From Fagopyrum homotropicum (Eukaryota; Streptophyta; Magnoliopsida; Caryophyllales; Polygonaceae): a stretch of 64,000 nucleotides of DNA. Position numbers and translations under genes: made by a program. This document shows, one piece after another, positions 21,009 to 32,499 of this stretch. Position 1 is the first letter of the stretch. Every line of letters starts with the position of its first letter. Where the stretch lies: NCBI GenBank assembly GCA_033239125.1, contig BSWB01000003.1, forward strand, positions 33,557,001 through 33,621,000, given 5' to 3'. The notes beneath the pieces are model-generated. The model was not told where the DNA came from, did no database searches, and saw nothing but the letters and a program-made list of their open reading frames with translations.

Positions 21009-22592
21009 ATGGATTTTGTAAGGAGAATGTCGGGAAGGATAAAAGAGAAGAAGGGTGAGCAGAATAAGAAAAGGAAAGGCAATCCCTCCACCTCCTCATC
21101 CTCTAGGGCACCACCACCCTCATCTCCCTCACTACCATCCTCACCTTCACCTCCATCTTCACCTCCTCACCCTAGAATCCCGACCATACATGAGAACCAT
21201 CTTGCTGCATTTGAGAGGATCACGGAGAGGGCAGTGATTGGCCCTAGATACTTGTTGTTAGAGGATCTAGTTCCTCTCAACATTGTTGATGACCTGACAT
21301 GGCTCTTGGATAGAGCCGGATTACTTGTCTTCACGAACATTCGTGAAGACGCATATGAGGAGATTACACGGGAGGTTGTGACCTCCTTTGAGCACAGCCA
21401 CGTAGACAGGACCGTCTCTTTCCGCCTCATGGAGAGAGATTATCAGTTGAGTATCATTGAGTTTGGGACCATTTTCGGGTTCCATGAGACCTTTAATGGT
21501 CGATTTCCGAGTGGAGTTTACCCCAAGGACTTTTGGGAGGAAGTGGCTATGGTTTATGCCGACGAGGACCGTTGGCAACCCGCTGATACCAAGGCTAGAT
21601 TGATGTACCATCTAGCCTTGAAGATAGCTCACCGTGTTCTTTCGGAGTGTCTCTTTCCTAGGACGAAGACGCCCCAAAAGATCAAGACGGATGAGCTATT
21701 CTTGCTCTATTGTATGCTTTATGGACGCCGTGCAGATTGTGCTACTCTCTTGGCTGCTACGATGAGCAAGCTCAAGAACAAGAATAAGGGGAACATCGGG
21801 TATGGTGGGATAGTTACCCACATTGCTAGGAGTTTTGGTGTGGATTTTTCTGCTTGCACCCGCATACCGGCCGTTCCTTTAGGGCTACATGCATTCATGG
21901 TTAGGGGTCTCATTTTCCCCACACATGGAGGTCCGCCTTATGCGGGCATGCCTTGGGAGACTAGGACGGGTAGGGGTATAGAGTGGCTACCGGAGTATTC
22001 CATTATGGCGGGACGCCATAATTGGAAGGAGACGTTCGCTGCGATGCATGCGAACAGGATAGTAGCTCCCCCTTACGTCCCACCACCGGTTGTCGAGGAG
22101 GAGGATATGGGAGATCAGTTTCAGAGTGGAGGAGGAGCGGAGCAGGAGTTTGGCACGTTTCCGGACCAGCCGGAGGCGGCCCCAGATGTACCTAGACGCT
22201 CTCCACGTCCAACTAGAGCCTCAGGCTCGTCATCTCGCCGCGCTAGCGTGAGTGAGAGGCCCACGTGGATGACCACACCTCCCACATGGTATGGCATTCC
22301 CGCTCCTTGGTCCACGGAGCAGCCAGCAGCACCACCACCAGCACCAGCACCATCCGACGCCCCAGCATGGTACAGTCACGCCCCGGGATGGTACGAGCAG
22401 ATGCCGGATTGGGCTACCGGACTTTCAGAGAGAGTTGGAGCGTTGGAGATCCGGGCCGACGCTAGAGACGGACGCCTCGACGACCTCGACCACATGATGA
22501 GGGACGTCTACCGCCAGCAGTTTGGGCGGCACTACGACTCCAGCTTCTCCCCATTCCCGCCTCCGCCGGCGCCGCAATTATTCGATGCATGA
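21009..22592 (+). CDS. Athila ORF (env-position protein), uninterrupted
   Basis: This 527-codon frame lies downstream of pol and matches in kind the Arabidopsis-retrotransposon-ORF-1/ATHILA family. It has a basic N terminus (KRIKEKK-like, 1-30), a Ser/Pro-rich stretch (30-55), a folded-looking central region (about 60-340; RYLLLEDLVPLN, FGTIFGFHETFNG, ALKIAHRVLSECLF), an acidic/Pro-rich region (360-450) and a short coiled-coil-like end (about 475-505). It has no signal peptide or convincing membrane segment, so env is a positional label only. A decayed homologue is in E2 (39235-40095); E3 lacks it. The basic start would suit a nuclear or nucleic-acid-binding protein, but function is unknown. 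Confidence 0.85.
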   Translation: MDFVRRMSGRIKEKKGEQNKKRKGNPSTSSSSRAPPPSSPSLPSSPSPPSSPPHPRIPTIHENHLAAFERITERAVIGPRYLLLEDLVPLNIVDDLTWLLDRAGLLVFTNIREDAYEEITREVVTSFEHSHVDRTVSFRLMERDYQLSIIEFGTIFGFHETFNGRFPSGVYPKDFWEEVAMVYADEDRWQPADTKARLMYHLALKIAHRVLSECLFPRTKTPQKIKTDELFLLYCMLYGRRADCATLLAATMSKLKNKNKGNIGYGGIVTHIARSFGVDFSACTRIPAVPLGLHAFMVRGLIFPTHGGPPYAGMPWETRTGRGIEWLPEYSIMAGRHNWKETFAAMHANRIVAPPYVPPPVVEEEDMGDQFQSGGGAEQEFGTFPDQPEAAPDVPRRSPRPTRASGSSSRRASVSERPTWMTTPPTWYGIPAPWSTEQPAAPPPAPAPSDAPAWYSHAPGWYEQMPDWATGLSERVGALEIRADARDGRLDDLDHMMRDVYRQQFGRHYDSSFSPFPPPPAPQLFDA

Positions 22593-23927
22593 CCGTTCGT
22601 TTTAGACATTCCCGCCACCACTTTGTGAGTTTCTTTTCTTTTCTTTCTTTTTCTTCTTTCTTTTGAACATTAGGGACAATGTTCGTCCTAAGTATGGGGT
22701 GGGATGTACTAAAAAGTTTGTAATAACTCTACTTACTATGTTCGCTTTCAATTGAGACTATCGTTGCATGTTCATTATGTGTTGCACGTTTCCTTATTGC
22801 ATTGCATGAAAAGTGACTTGAAAAACCCATAAAAATTGAAAAATTTTGAAAATTTTGAGCTTCTAATGAATTGAGATGATTTCCATGATAATCACTACTT
22901 GTGAATTGAGTTTGATGACAATTGCATGCTTAAAAGGATTGTGAATTGAAAAGAATTTGAATGAATAAATTTTACCTCTTTTGTAAAGCTTTATAATGTG
23001 AAAATGTTACCTAAATCATGCTAGGAAATTGAAGTTGAAATCACATTATAAGTTCCTATACTTCTTGTTGAAATGATTAAGGCAATTCGATACTTTCTTT
23101 CTTCTTTCTTTGATCATCTAGCTCCTCATTGAAATATTAGCCTCCTTTACCTATCCGGGAATTTGGAGAAGTGAATGAGAAAAAGGCATGTTTGATGTGG
23201 GAGGGCCATGAGAGCAATTATTTGCAATCAAATGAATAGAAAGAAATTGTAGGTTTGGGGAAGTCAATCATGACGATGAGTAACTCGGCACCATTCACAT
23301 AGCCGGGTGTTTGTGTCTTGCCAAAGTCGGATTGAGCGATATTCCTAGCGGATTATGGTATGTGCGCTAAGGGTTTGAGGCATCTCTTGAAAAATTGAGA
23401 AACGCCGATCTCCTAGGCTTCGGTTTTTGTGCACCTCTATCCATAACTCCAAAAGTAAAGTCGAAAAATGAATAGGAGAGAGCGAAGCTCTAAGTTGAAG
23501 TGTTGCGGGAACCGCATAAGAAGAAGAAGGTAGTTGTCCACTTTCCCGGATTTATGCACCACTTTCCCTTAAAGTTTTCCCTTCCCTTCCGTATTCTAAA
23601 CCTTTTCTTTGAAAGTCCTTAAGATCAAAAGAATGTTATATGACTTGGTGATCTAAATTGAAGTTTCTTGTGATTGATTTTGATAATGTTTGAAGGTTAT
23701 AATGCTTGCTTGGAAGTCAAATTGGTTCATGAATTTTCTTTGCTTTTTACTCTTTAATTGAGTGTGTGAAAGTTTGATAAACGATTGAAGCAAGATTTGA
23801 GAATGATCTACTCTTTAGAAGTCACGTTCATCCAAAAAGAAGGTACACATATTTCATCCTAACTCTTGTTTAAAGCTTTTTGAAAGACCTTGCTTAGGGA
23901 CAAGCAAGTGTTAAGTATGGGGTTATT
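22593..23927 (+). other. E1 3' untranslated region
   Basis: 1.3 kb without a gene. It holds a PPT-like block (AGGGACAATG then TAAGTATGGGGTG, 22672-22702), a block conserved in E2 and E3 (23255-23450), and the terminal PPT block AGGGACAAGCAA then TTAAGTATGGGG (23896-23927) abutting the 3' LTR. Confidence 0.75.
23255..23450 (+). other. Conserved noncoding block
   Basis: This block, beginning around GATGAGTAACTCGGCACC, is shared with E2 (40738-40930) and in reverse with E3 (45010-45200), although neighbouring sequence has diverged. Short complementary runs (CGGCACC with GGTG; CCGA with TCGG) suggest RNA structure. No coding sense is evident. Confidence 0.7.
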
Positions 23928-25650
23928 TGTTAGCATGAAATATTGTGATATTTTAGGCACGTTTTCTAAACGTATTTGATTCATATTGATAGTCTTTGAT
24001 TGAACTTTGCTGCATATGTGAGCTAGTATTACCTATATTGTCGATATGGATGTCTACACTAGTTCTATGTTGATTATAGGTGATTTGGAGCTATTTCCGA
24101 ACGGAATTGAGAAAAAGAGAGTTGATTTGATATGTCCATGGATTGAGGACATTCTTAGGAAGCAAATTGGAGTTTTAGCTTAAGGAATGCACGAGGCTAG
24201 GGAAGAATCACGTTCTTGCCCTAAACCACGCTCTAAAATACGGCCGTACTACAAACCACGTTTAGTTCCACGGCCGTGGAACCCTGCAAAGGAAGCGTGA
24301 TGCATTCCAGTAACTATTACGGCCGTGGAATATATGGTACAAACCGTGACCTAATCCACGCCCTAAATTACGGTCGTGAGAACTTCCACGACCGTGATCT
24401 TGGCGGATCTTTTCGCCACACTTTGAAGCCACGATCTTTTGAAGATTGGGCCGGGCCGATATTTTATCTTGCCCTATAAAAAGACGGACGAAGCAAGATT
24501 CCGTCACCCCCGCACATACCGGCTTATCACCGCTTGCACCCGCTACCCCCGCTCATACCGGCTTATACCCGCTTACGCCCGCCATCTTCGCTTAGCGGCA
24601 TTTATCGACGCTTAGGATCGTTCATCTCCGGATTGGTGGAAGATCGAAGCTTTTGGAAGATTTTGCAAGAAGATCTCTCTTCTTGTTTAGGTTTGATTCG
24701 GAAAACGGATTGACATCCCGTTTTCCTTTCTTTCCTAAGGTTGTGATTGTTAACTTTATTGTGAATCTTTTGACAACATTCGTTCTTGATTGTGACTTTG
24801 AGATTGGTTTGAAGATTATTGAAAGTTCTTGAAAGTTTTCATCTTTTTATCTTTTAATTCTTGAATTGATATCAACATGACTGTTATTGGCTAAAAACCC
24901 TTAACAATTCTAAGGTGAAGGGTTGATAGTTGTGGCTTAGATGATGAATGATCGATCGCAAATAGATTAGACCCTGAGAGTTAGAGAGAATCGCCGACAA
25001 CCCTAAATTACGGCCTGTTCTTGAGTCCACGGCCGTGGAACCTCAAGAACTAACCGTGATTTCCCTTAAGTCCACGAACTTGCTTTTACTTTAATCCAAA
25101 GTTAAAGATTTGCTTTAACTTAGTTTAGACTTGTCTTTTCTAGGTGGTAGTGAAGCCTCAACAACCTCTACCTCGATTGTGAGTGTCACAACCTCAATCG
25201 GTTAAGTTAGTCTTGATCCTTGGGTTACAAGTTTGGGTATTTGACACTAATTCTCACCTTTAGAATCTTTCTATATTGAGCCTCAACAACCTGTATAGAG
25301 AGTGCCTTGTAGGTGAGTTACATAAGGTTTTTGGAACTTCACCGTACGATTACCTTACATTAGCATACCTTTGCATATCTTAACTCTGTCTTTATATCAT
25401 TAAGTATATCTTGAATCGATTGCCACACCTGGATACTTGGATCTTTAGGATTGTTGTTTTCCTAATATTTGCAAAACTCTCATACTTACTCACTTGGTAA
25501 CCTGCAATCGAATTTGTTCCCACCCAAATCCCTGTGTTCGATACTCTGGAATTCTTGCTTAGCTACGTCGATCCGTACACTGCGGGTTCGCTGCTTGATT
25601 CTAGTTTTATAAATTTAAAGCTTATTTGCACACACCTTTAGGGGCGAACA
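23928..25650 (+). repeat. E1 3' LTR
   Basis: 1723 bp, same ends as the 5' LTR, differing from it by eye at about 14 substitutions and no length change. It is followed by the GTCAA duplication at 25651-25655. Confidence 0.95.
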
Positions 25651-25655
25651 GTCAA

Positions 25656-27277
25656 CTAAACATAATATGCAAAAACCCACACCCGTCCTATCACTTACGG
25701 GAACCCCGACTGACCTCCTCATCCGAATCACTCGGCAACTACCTTATCCCGCAAGGCATCTAACAACACAGATAAACTGTAAGCTAACTATAACATAAAG
25801 GAAAACGCCTAAGCACAAACACATACAGAGATAAAGGTAAACACAGATCATGTTATCACAAAGCTCCTTTATTATTATCTTTATTAGGGTCATCCACATT
25901 ATTCAATTATAGGTGTGACACGAGAAGTCTTAGACTCTCGCCTTCGGTCCTTTATCCAGCTGGAGTGGTTTAGCGCACCTCCCTGTATACACAGTGGAGT
26001 GGTTCGGTACCCTCCCCATATACCAAGTCTGGCCTAGTCGCGAAGCACCTCTCAAACTCCCTCAGGAGAACTGGACAAGTGATCACGCCCGTTGCCCGTG
26101 GACCAAGTCATAAGTCGGTATATATATATATAAAGATGCAACACATCATAGCACAACAACACACACCACTCAAGCATTAACCAATATATAATAGAAGCTA
26201 AGTAAATCCTTAGGACTTACTTGAAACCGTATACTCTCAATTATCACACCACCCAGTTAGAAAACTCTCCTCAATGCTTGATGTGAGTCAAAGCAATGTA
26301 TTACAACCAAAACACATCCATATGAAGCTGCATCACAACAACTCCATATCTTATGCAAACCTCAACGTAACTCGGAAACTAACCTAAACTAATCCACTAC
26401 ATGGGATTTGCTCAAGATATGCTAAGCCACCTAAGATGATATTACCTCATGCATAAATGGGTACAAGGAAGAAGGAAAGACATACCAAAAGAACACACTT
26501 AAGTCAAAGGAATGACTTAAGTGTCTCATGGAGGAAAACTGCAGCCGCGGCGGTAAAGAAACGTAGGGGCGGCAAAGAAACAGAGGCCGCACCCGCGGCA
26601 GGAGTGAGGCGTGGGGGCGGTAAGGCGCGGTTGCGGGGGAGGGCATGCACGGTCGCGGCACTGAAGACATCGATCTCCGACTTCTCCTTCTTTGTTCTCG
26701 GTCTTCTTTCTCTTTCAATCCTTCCTGCAACCTTGTTCCTAGTCGGTCAGATCATCATGAAGCCTCGTAATGTCCAAAGGGACGGAAAGGAAGAATGATT
26801 TACCCCTACTCGTGAACGGGATCGAATGATACGAGGGTTTCTTCCGGAATTCACAAGGACGGCTCGCTAAGACAAACTCGCTGCAACCCGGTGAAGATGA
26901 GCAGTACAACGTTATTGTGGCGGAATCCAGAAGAGGAGAAAGAGGTGAAGGATGAAACAAGAAGCAACTATGACGGAAAAGGAGGAAAAGTAAAAAGAAG
27001 GAACTTCACTTACGTAAATCTCCCAAGGATGAAGCTCCAGCAAGAACGGCAACTTTCAGAAATTAGGGCAACGAATGAAGGGTTCGGAAATAAAAAGGAA
27101 GGGTTCGTAACCGTCGACGGTTACGAAAGGAAACGACACGTCCCACTGCTTACACAACCCTGCAGGAAGCAATGGCCGCCCCCGCGGGTGGACGCACCTA
27201 CAGCGCCGTGTGGCCGCCCCGCGGGTAACCTACCCGAGACCTATCCTAAAGAGCCTCCAAAAGAACCGAGTGTTACA
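25656..27277 (-). repeat. C2 3' LTR, inner piece
   Basis: Continues the LTR interrupted at 12477 and ends at TGTTACA (27271-27277). The sequence CTAAACATAATATGCAAAAACCCACACCCG matches 60294 onward in the C2 5' LTR. On the minus strand it carries GC-rich ACCGCCCCCGCGG-like motifs (26535-26650 and 27170-27235). Small open frames here do not resemble known proteins. Confidence 0.85.
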
Positions 27278-27599
27278 TCATCACCCCCCTAAAAACAAGT
27301 TTTATCCCGAAAATTAGGTCCGAAAGATCCTCACGGTCTAGAATCCCTATAGATCAAAACAACTCATGTGAAAGTCGCAACTTTCTAACATATTACTCCG
27401 CCAACCGTTAAATCAAGACAAAGACCCCAACTAATAGATCACAAGTCTACGCAAGCGTACACACATCAAATCATACACAAGTCAACATATAAATGAAAAC
27501 TGGGTCCGAAACTAACCCGATGATCCTCTCTCAAAGAATAACTCAGCCCAGAACTCCGGATAGTTCCTCCGAGTACTTTCCTCGATCTCCTAAGTAGCC
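27278..27599 (-). other. C2 polypurine tract and 3' untranslated region
   Basis: On the minus strand, TTAGGGGGGTGATGA (complement of 27278-27292) abuts the LTR and is the likely polypurine tract. The remaining 300 bp show no gene and no copies of the hairpin repeats seen in C1. Confidence 0.7.
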
Positions 27600-29207
27600 T
27601 CGTCGGCTCCTTGTCGCGACCACTGAACTCACATCATCAGTATGTCCTTGGAGAAAAATTGTCTCGCACTCCTTTCCAAGACAACGACCGGATGCTCCAT
27701 AAAGGTGTGGTCATGCTCAACTACCATGTCCTCGTAGTTGATGACGTATCTCGGGTCCGGTATGTACTCCCTCAATTGAGACACGTGAAAGACGAGCTGA
27801 ACTTCTTCCGGTATCAGCGGTATGGCTAGTCGGTATGCTACCTCCTCGACCCGCTCTAAGATCTCAAACAGTTTGACATACCGGGGGCTTAACTTCCCCT
27901 TAAAGCCGAAAAGTCGGACGCCCCGTGTCGGTGATACCCGCAACCAAACCTGAGTCCCGACTTTGAACTCCAAGGGTCGGTGCCTCTGGTCCGTGTAGGA
28001 CTTTTGGCAACTCCGTACTGCCAGTAGACGCTCCTGTATCAGGGCTACTCGGACCATTTCATCAAGTACCTGCTTTGGTGTGACTCTACTATCGCTACTC
28101 AGCTCCTTCTAACAAAGTGGTGTACGACATTTCTGCCCATACAATGCCTTATATAGAGTCATCCCAATCAACGCATGCCAACTGTTATTATATGAGAACT
28201 CTACCAACAGAAGATGATCGAGCCACACATGACCCCAGTCTAGCACGCATGCTCTCAGCATATCCTCTAAAGTCTGGATGGTCCTTTCCCACTGTCTGTC
28301 CGTCTGCGGATGATACGTTGTCATGAAATACAGACTCGTACATAAGGAGGCATGAACATGATGCCAAAATCTCGAGGTAAATCGACCGCCTCTGTCTGAG
28401 ATGATTGTCCTCCGTACCCCGTGGAGTCTCACTATCTATCTAGTGAACTCCTCAGGCAACCTACTCACCGGCGACATTTCCTTGATAGGAACGAAACGTG
28501 CGGTCTTGGTCAGGCGGTCTACTATCACCCAAATGGTGTCATAACCTCGGCTCGGTCTTAGGCCGGTAACAAAATCCATGGAGATGTCCTCCCATTTCCA
28601 CTTCGAAACCGGTAATGGGTAGAGCTCTCCTCCGGACCTGCGGTGCTCGTTCTTGACCTATTGACAAGTCGCACACTAGGCTACATATCTAGCCACGTCG
28701 GGCTTCAACCCACCCCACCAGAAAGAACTTCTCACATCTTGGTACATCTTACTCGCACCTGGATGCATTGAGTAAGGAGTAGAGTGGTGCCTCCTATAAG
28801 ATCCTTTTCCTCAACTCTTGGTCTGCCGGTACATAAACACACTCGCGGCGTCGTAGTAGTCCATTGGCACCCACCTGAAACTGTGGTGCTTCTCCTCGAG
28901 ACATCGGGTATCGGATCCTCAATAGTGTAGGGCAGCTCCCCTGTTTCCGTCGGATCTCTCCCAACAGATCAGGTAACAACTCTAGGGTAGACAAGTGACC
29001 GTTTGTGTCCGAGAACTAAATGTCTAACTCCAACCCGGCCAGGTCTCTCTGCAGTTGAGGCTGAGCTGTCAACCTAGATATCGCCTTCTCCTGAGGTGTC
29101 TTCCGGCTAAAGGCATCAGCGACAACATTCGCCTTGCCCGAATGATACAATGTCTCCAAGTCAAAATCCTTAATCATCTCCATCCATCTCCTCTGGTGGT
29201 TATTCAA
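27600..29207 (-). pseudogene. C2 integrase and chromodomain-like tail, end of RNase H
   Basis: Read right to left: the end of RNase H (HSGKANVVADAFSRK near 29100-29160), a degraded integrase zinc-finger region (28600-28800), an integrase core with ISDRGGRFTS and YHPQTD (28109-28432), a GPY-type segment and a chromodomain-like tail (28057-27629; YEDMVVEHDHTF, HPVVVLERS). Several stops and frame changes occur. It is broken at 29207 by S1, with TTCAA on both sides, and resumes at 31048. Confidence 0.85.
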
Positions 29208-31042
29208 TGTTACGCTAGAAATTGTACGACACAAATCCAAGGCAAGAGTGCCTACACTCGTTCGCCCAAAACTGCACACACAAAGTCTTAAATTTATAAC
29301 TCGATCTAAAATCCTAAACTACCTAGCGAAACCCACAGTGTACGAATCGTTATGTAGGAAGGAAAGTATTCCAAGGTCGAACACAAGGACTGAGGTGAAA
29401 TCAAGTCATTCAATGATGATGTATATTGCAAATCTAAACTAAGATGAGATGAGGAATAAAGAAAGTGCAAAGCACAATATTTTTTTTTGGTTTTGGGTGA
29501 TCAACAAGGATCACAAATATATCAACACAAACAAGCAAACAACACAACAAACATGAGGATAGGTGATAGGAGGTAAGAAATGCGGATTCTAGAGATTCGA
29601 AATTCCGATTATGACAATGGACTCATGCTTCTAAAGAACAAAGGAAAGTTGTGGTTGTTCGGAGTTTGGTGTTTCTCTAATGGGAGCAATTACCGGGTAA
29701 GTCTCATGCTCCACTAGTCTTGCACCTAAGGTGCTATCACCGGGTAAGTCTCAAGGAACTTAAGGATGGGAATTCTACACAAACCGGCCACTACCTAAGG
29801 GTCAAACCCCTCCTTGCCGGGTAAGTCTCGGAAAAGGTAAGTCTTAGGCAACGATCCTAGCACACTCAATCCAATAGCGGCTTTTTTGGCTCACTACTAC
29901 CTAGAGTTCATCATCTTATGTATCTAAGAGAGGAAATTACCGGGTAAGTCTCATTCCTCAAAAAGGTTGCTAATATTAGGTAACCCTAAGCTAGATTAGG
30001 CTCAACAAACACTAGGATTTCAACACATCTACATCTTAACATCCAGATTTATCAATATAAGTACAAGAGAACAAAACCACAGGTGGATCATGGAAACCAC
30101 GGCCGTGGAAGCATGAAGAACAGGCCGTGATTTTATACAAATTTAGGGTTTCGAACACAAATCCATCCTAAGCTAACATGCAAGTCCATACAATCATGGT
30201 CCAAAGTATAAACATCATTCCTTCACCCTAGAATCACATCTACTCTGCCAACAACATACATTTCTAGATCAAACTTCATAAATAAAGCATGCTTGCAAGT
30301 CATGGATAGATAATGAAGAATAAACCAAAGAAAAGACATTAAAAGCTAGAATAGAAGTTACCAAGTCATACAAAGGCTTCAAGAGCTGCTCCAAGTTGTC
30401 AACAATGGAAACCTCACTCAAAACCACTCAAATCTCACTATAAAACTAAAATCTACACTAACCTCTCCCAAGAGCACCCAAAAGGGTGCTTGGAAGAGAA
30501 GCTACCATGGAAGAGTGTTGGAGAAGAGATAGAGGAAAAAGGAAAAAGGTGAGGAAGAAGATCCAAAATATAGCCTGCAACATCACTTAAGTAATTCCAC
30601 AAAATCAAGGGTCGGACAAAGGAATCGTGTGACAAGTGTCAAAGCTGTCCAGACAGAAACCACGGGCAAAATGATGAAACCACTGGCGTGGTTTTGGCCT
30701 CTTGGCCGTGGTTCTGCAGCAGAAGCCTTCCTTGGATCATCAAGTCAGGAGTTGGTGCAAGGCATGCGTCAACAAGGTCTTTTGTGTTCTCGTTTACTCA
30801 TAGTTTGCTACTTAATGAGTCTGGATGTGTGCAACCACAAGGAATGATCCTCGAATGTATTGATTAAGTTCCAAAAGCTCCCCAAAATACCTACAAAACC
30901 GATAAGAGCTCGTGTAGACGTCTATTTTGACAATATGGATGAATTGAGCGTAAACGTCACGAACTAATGCGGAAACATGCATGAATGGAAAGGAAAACTA
31001 TCTAAAAGAGTGCCTAAACTAGTGTCATAAATCATGTCATCA
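29208..31042 (-). repeat. Solo LTR S1 of the E0/E3 Athila family
   Basis: 1835 bp from TGTTACGC to GTCATCA with TTCAA duplications at 29203-29207 and 31043-31047. It aligns in the same orientation as the E3 LTRs, with extra sequence near its start (about 29230-29275). No internal element sequence is present, so it is a solo LTR left by LTR-LTR recombination. It holds dyads at 30075-30134 and 30658-30714 and several TTACCGGGTAAGTCTC repeats. Confidence 0.92.
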
Positions 31043-31047
31043 TTCAA

Positions 31048-31570
31048 CTTCCACTAAGTAAATATACTTAAGGCTCTTATGGTCCGTGAAGATCTGGCAC
31101 GTCGCCCCGTAAAGATAGTGACGCCAGATCTTCAGAGCATGAACTACCGCAGCCAGCTCGAGGTCGTGAGTCGGGTAGTTCTCCTCGTAGGTCTTTAACT
31201 GTCTTGATGTGACGCTATGACTCTACCTCGCTGCATAAACACACACCCCAAGCCCAACTTGGATGCATCACTGTATACTTCAAAATCCTCAATTGGCTCG
31301 GGTTGTGCCAGGTTCGGAGCAGCCCTCTTCAGCTCCTCGAAACTATGCTGACACTGCTCTGACCATGTAAACCGGACGGTCTTCATCAGCAGGCCGGTGA
31401 ACGGCGAGCGATCACTGAAATCCCCTCTATGAATCTGCGGTAGTATCGTGCTAGCCCCAAGAAACTGCGTACCTCCTTAACAATCTTCAGAGGCCGCCAA
31501 GTAGTTACAAACTCAATCTTGGCCGGATCAACCTTGATCCCTTGTCGGTCACCACATGACCCAAGAATAC
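31048..31570 (-). pseudogene. C2 RNase H and end of RT
   Basis: On the minus strand, FLGHVV..KGI.VDPA-like RT residues near 31520-31570 are followed by RNase H with F.W...CQHSFEELK and VYSDASKLGLGC (31195-31386) and YPTHDLELAAVVHALKIWRHYLYG (31060-31180). Stops occur near 31190. It is broken at 31048 by S1 and at 31570 by E2. Confidence 0.85.
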
Positions 31571-31876
31571 TGATGACATGAATTATATACCATTATATTC
31601 ATGCATTATAAGAGTCTATCACCTCATTTTTACATACATTTGATGAAAATTGTATGACTTTCAGTTCATATTCATGTACATTCCGAGAATAGAGGTCTAC
31701 ACACTTATATTTTTGAAATTGTAGGTAAAATGTGATGACGCGGCACGAAAAAGGAGCATTTTGGAGCATAACATCATTAAGGATCAGGAGAGGAGCCAAA
31801 AGATATGAAAAGATATGACAAAAGATCACAAGAGAAGATAGAAATCGTAACTAAAAGATATCACACGATCAGAAGC

Positions 31877-31936
31877 AAAAATCGGATGATCATATATAAA
31901 ATTCAGTCGATCCCCTTCACAAATGATCCGATTTTT
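31877..31936 (+). promoter_or_regulatory. E2 dyad upstream of TATA box
   Basis: Arms AAAAATCGGATGAT (31877-31890) and ATGATCCGATTTTT (31923-31936) are near-perfect inverted repeats around a CAGTCGATCC centre, about 57 bp before CTATAAAAGG. Same layout as E0 and E1 with an unrelated motif. Confidence 0.75.
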
Positions 31937-32437
31937 ATCTTATGTAATCCGATTGGTTGTAGGATTGTAACCATAAGATCACATCTCATACACTATAAAA
32001 GGAGGACGTCTCACCACCTTCAAAGGCATCCAATCCCATACAATACACCGAGTATACTATCAAAGGTGCTAAGGAAAGCATTCGCAGTTGAAGATCGAAG
32101 GAAGTTCGGAAGTTCTAGTCCAAGAATAAAGTTCTTGGAGGTTTTGTGAGTTTGATTCTATATTCTGTCTTTGTGATAACAATTTGAAGTTTTTATTGAT
32201 TTTTGAGGATTGAAACATTGTTCTTACGATATTGGTTTGGTTTTATTAAAGATTCAAAGTTTTCTCAAGTTTTGTGCTTTCTTGATTTAATATCTCTTTT
32301 GATTTCGATAATGTGTATTCTTGGCTAAATCCTTGTGATTCTAGGGTGATTAGTTGAAGATTATGGTTAAGATGATGATAGAATGACCTTCACGAACATA
32401 TTGGATCCTGAGAGTTGAGTTTAACCTTAACAGAAGC

Positions 32438-32499
32438 AAAAATCGGGGTGTTCGTTGAGCAAATCGGACGATTTCTACAAATGGACAAGCCGATTTTCC
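32438..32499 (+). promoter_or_regulatory. E2 downstream dyad
   Basis: AAAAATCGG (32438-32446), AAATCGGACGATTT (32461-32474) and AAGCCGATTTTCC (32487-32499), about 440 bp after the TATA box. Confidence 0.72.

Larger units (their letters stand above)
12478..25650 (+). mobile_element. Complete Athila element E1
   Basis: The element is 13,173 bp with identical-length LTRs (1723 bp each), GTCAA duplications, a tRNA-Asp primer site, gag-pol and a downstream Athila ORF. By eye the two LTRs differ at about 14 sites (near 0.8 percent), so the insertion is recent on the scale of plant LTR elements. It inserted into the C2 3' LTR. gag-pol is broken in two places but the Athila ORF is open, so the copy is probably non-autonomous. 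Confidence 0.95.

Noticed and set aside
21009..22592. Host gene captured by E1
   Set aside because: A decayed homologue lies at the equivalent position in E2, so it belongs to the Athila lineage.
26431..27292. Basic and Pro-rich small frames in the C2 3' LTR
   Set aside because: They overlap the GC-rich motif array in an LTR and match no protein type I recognise.
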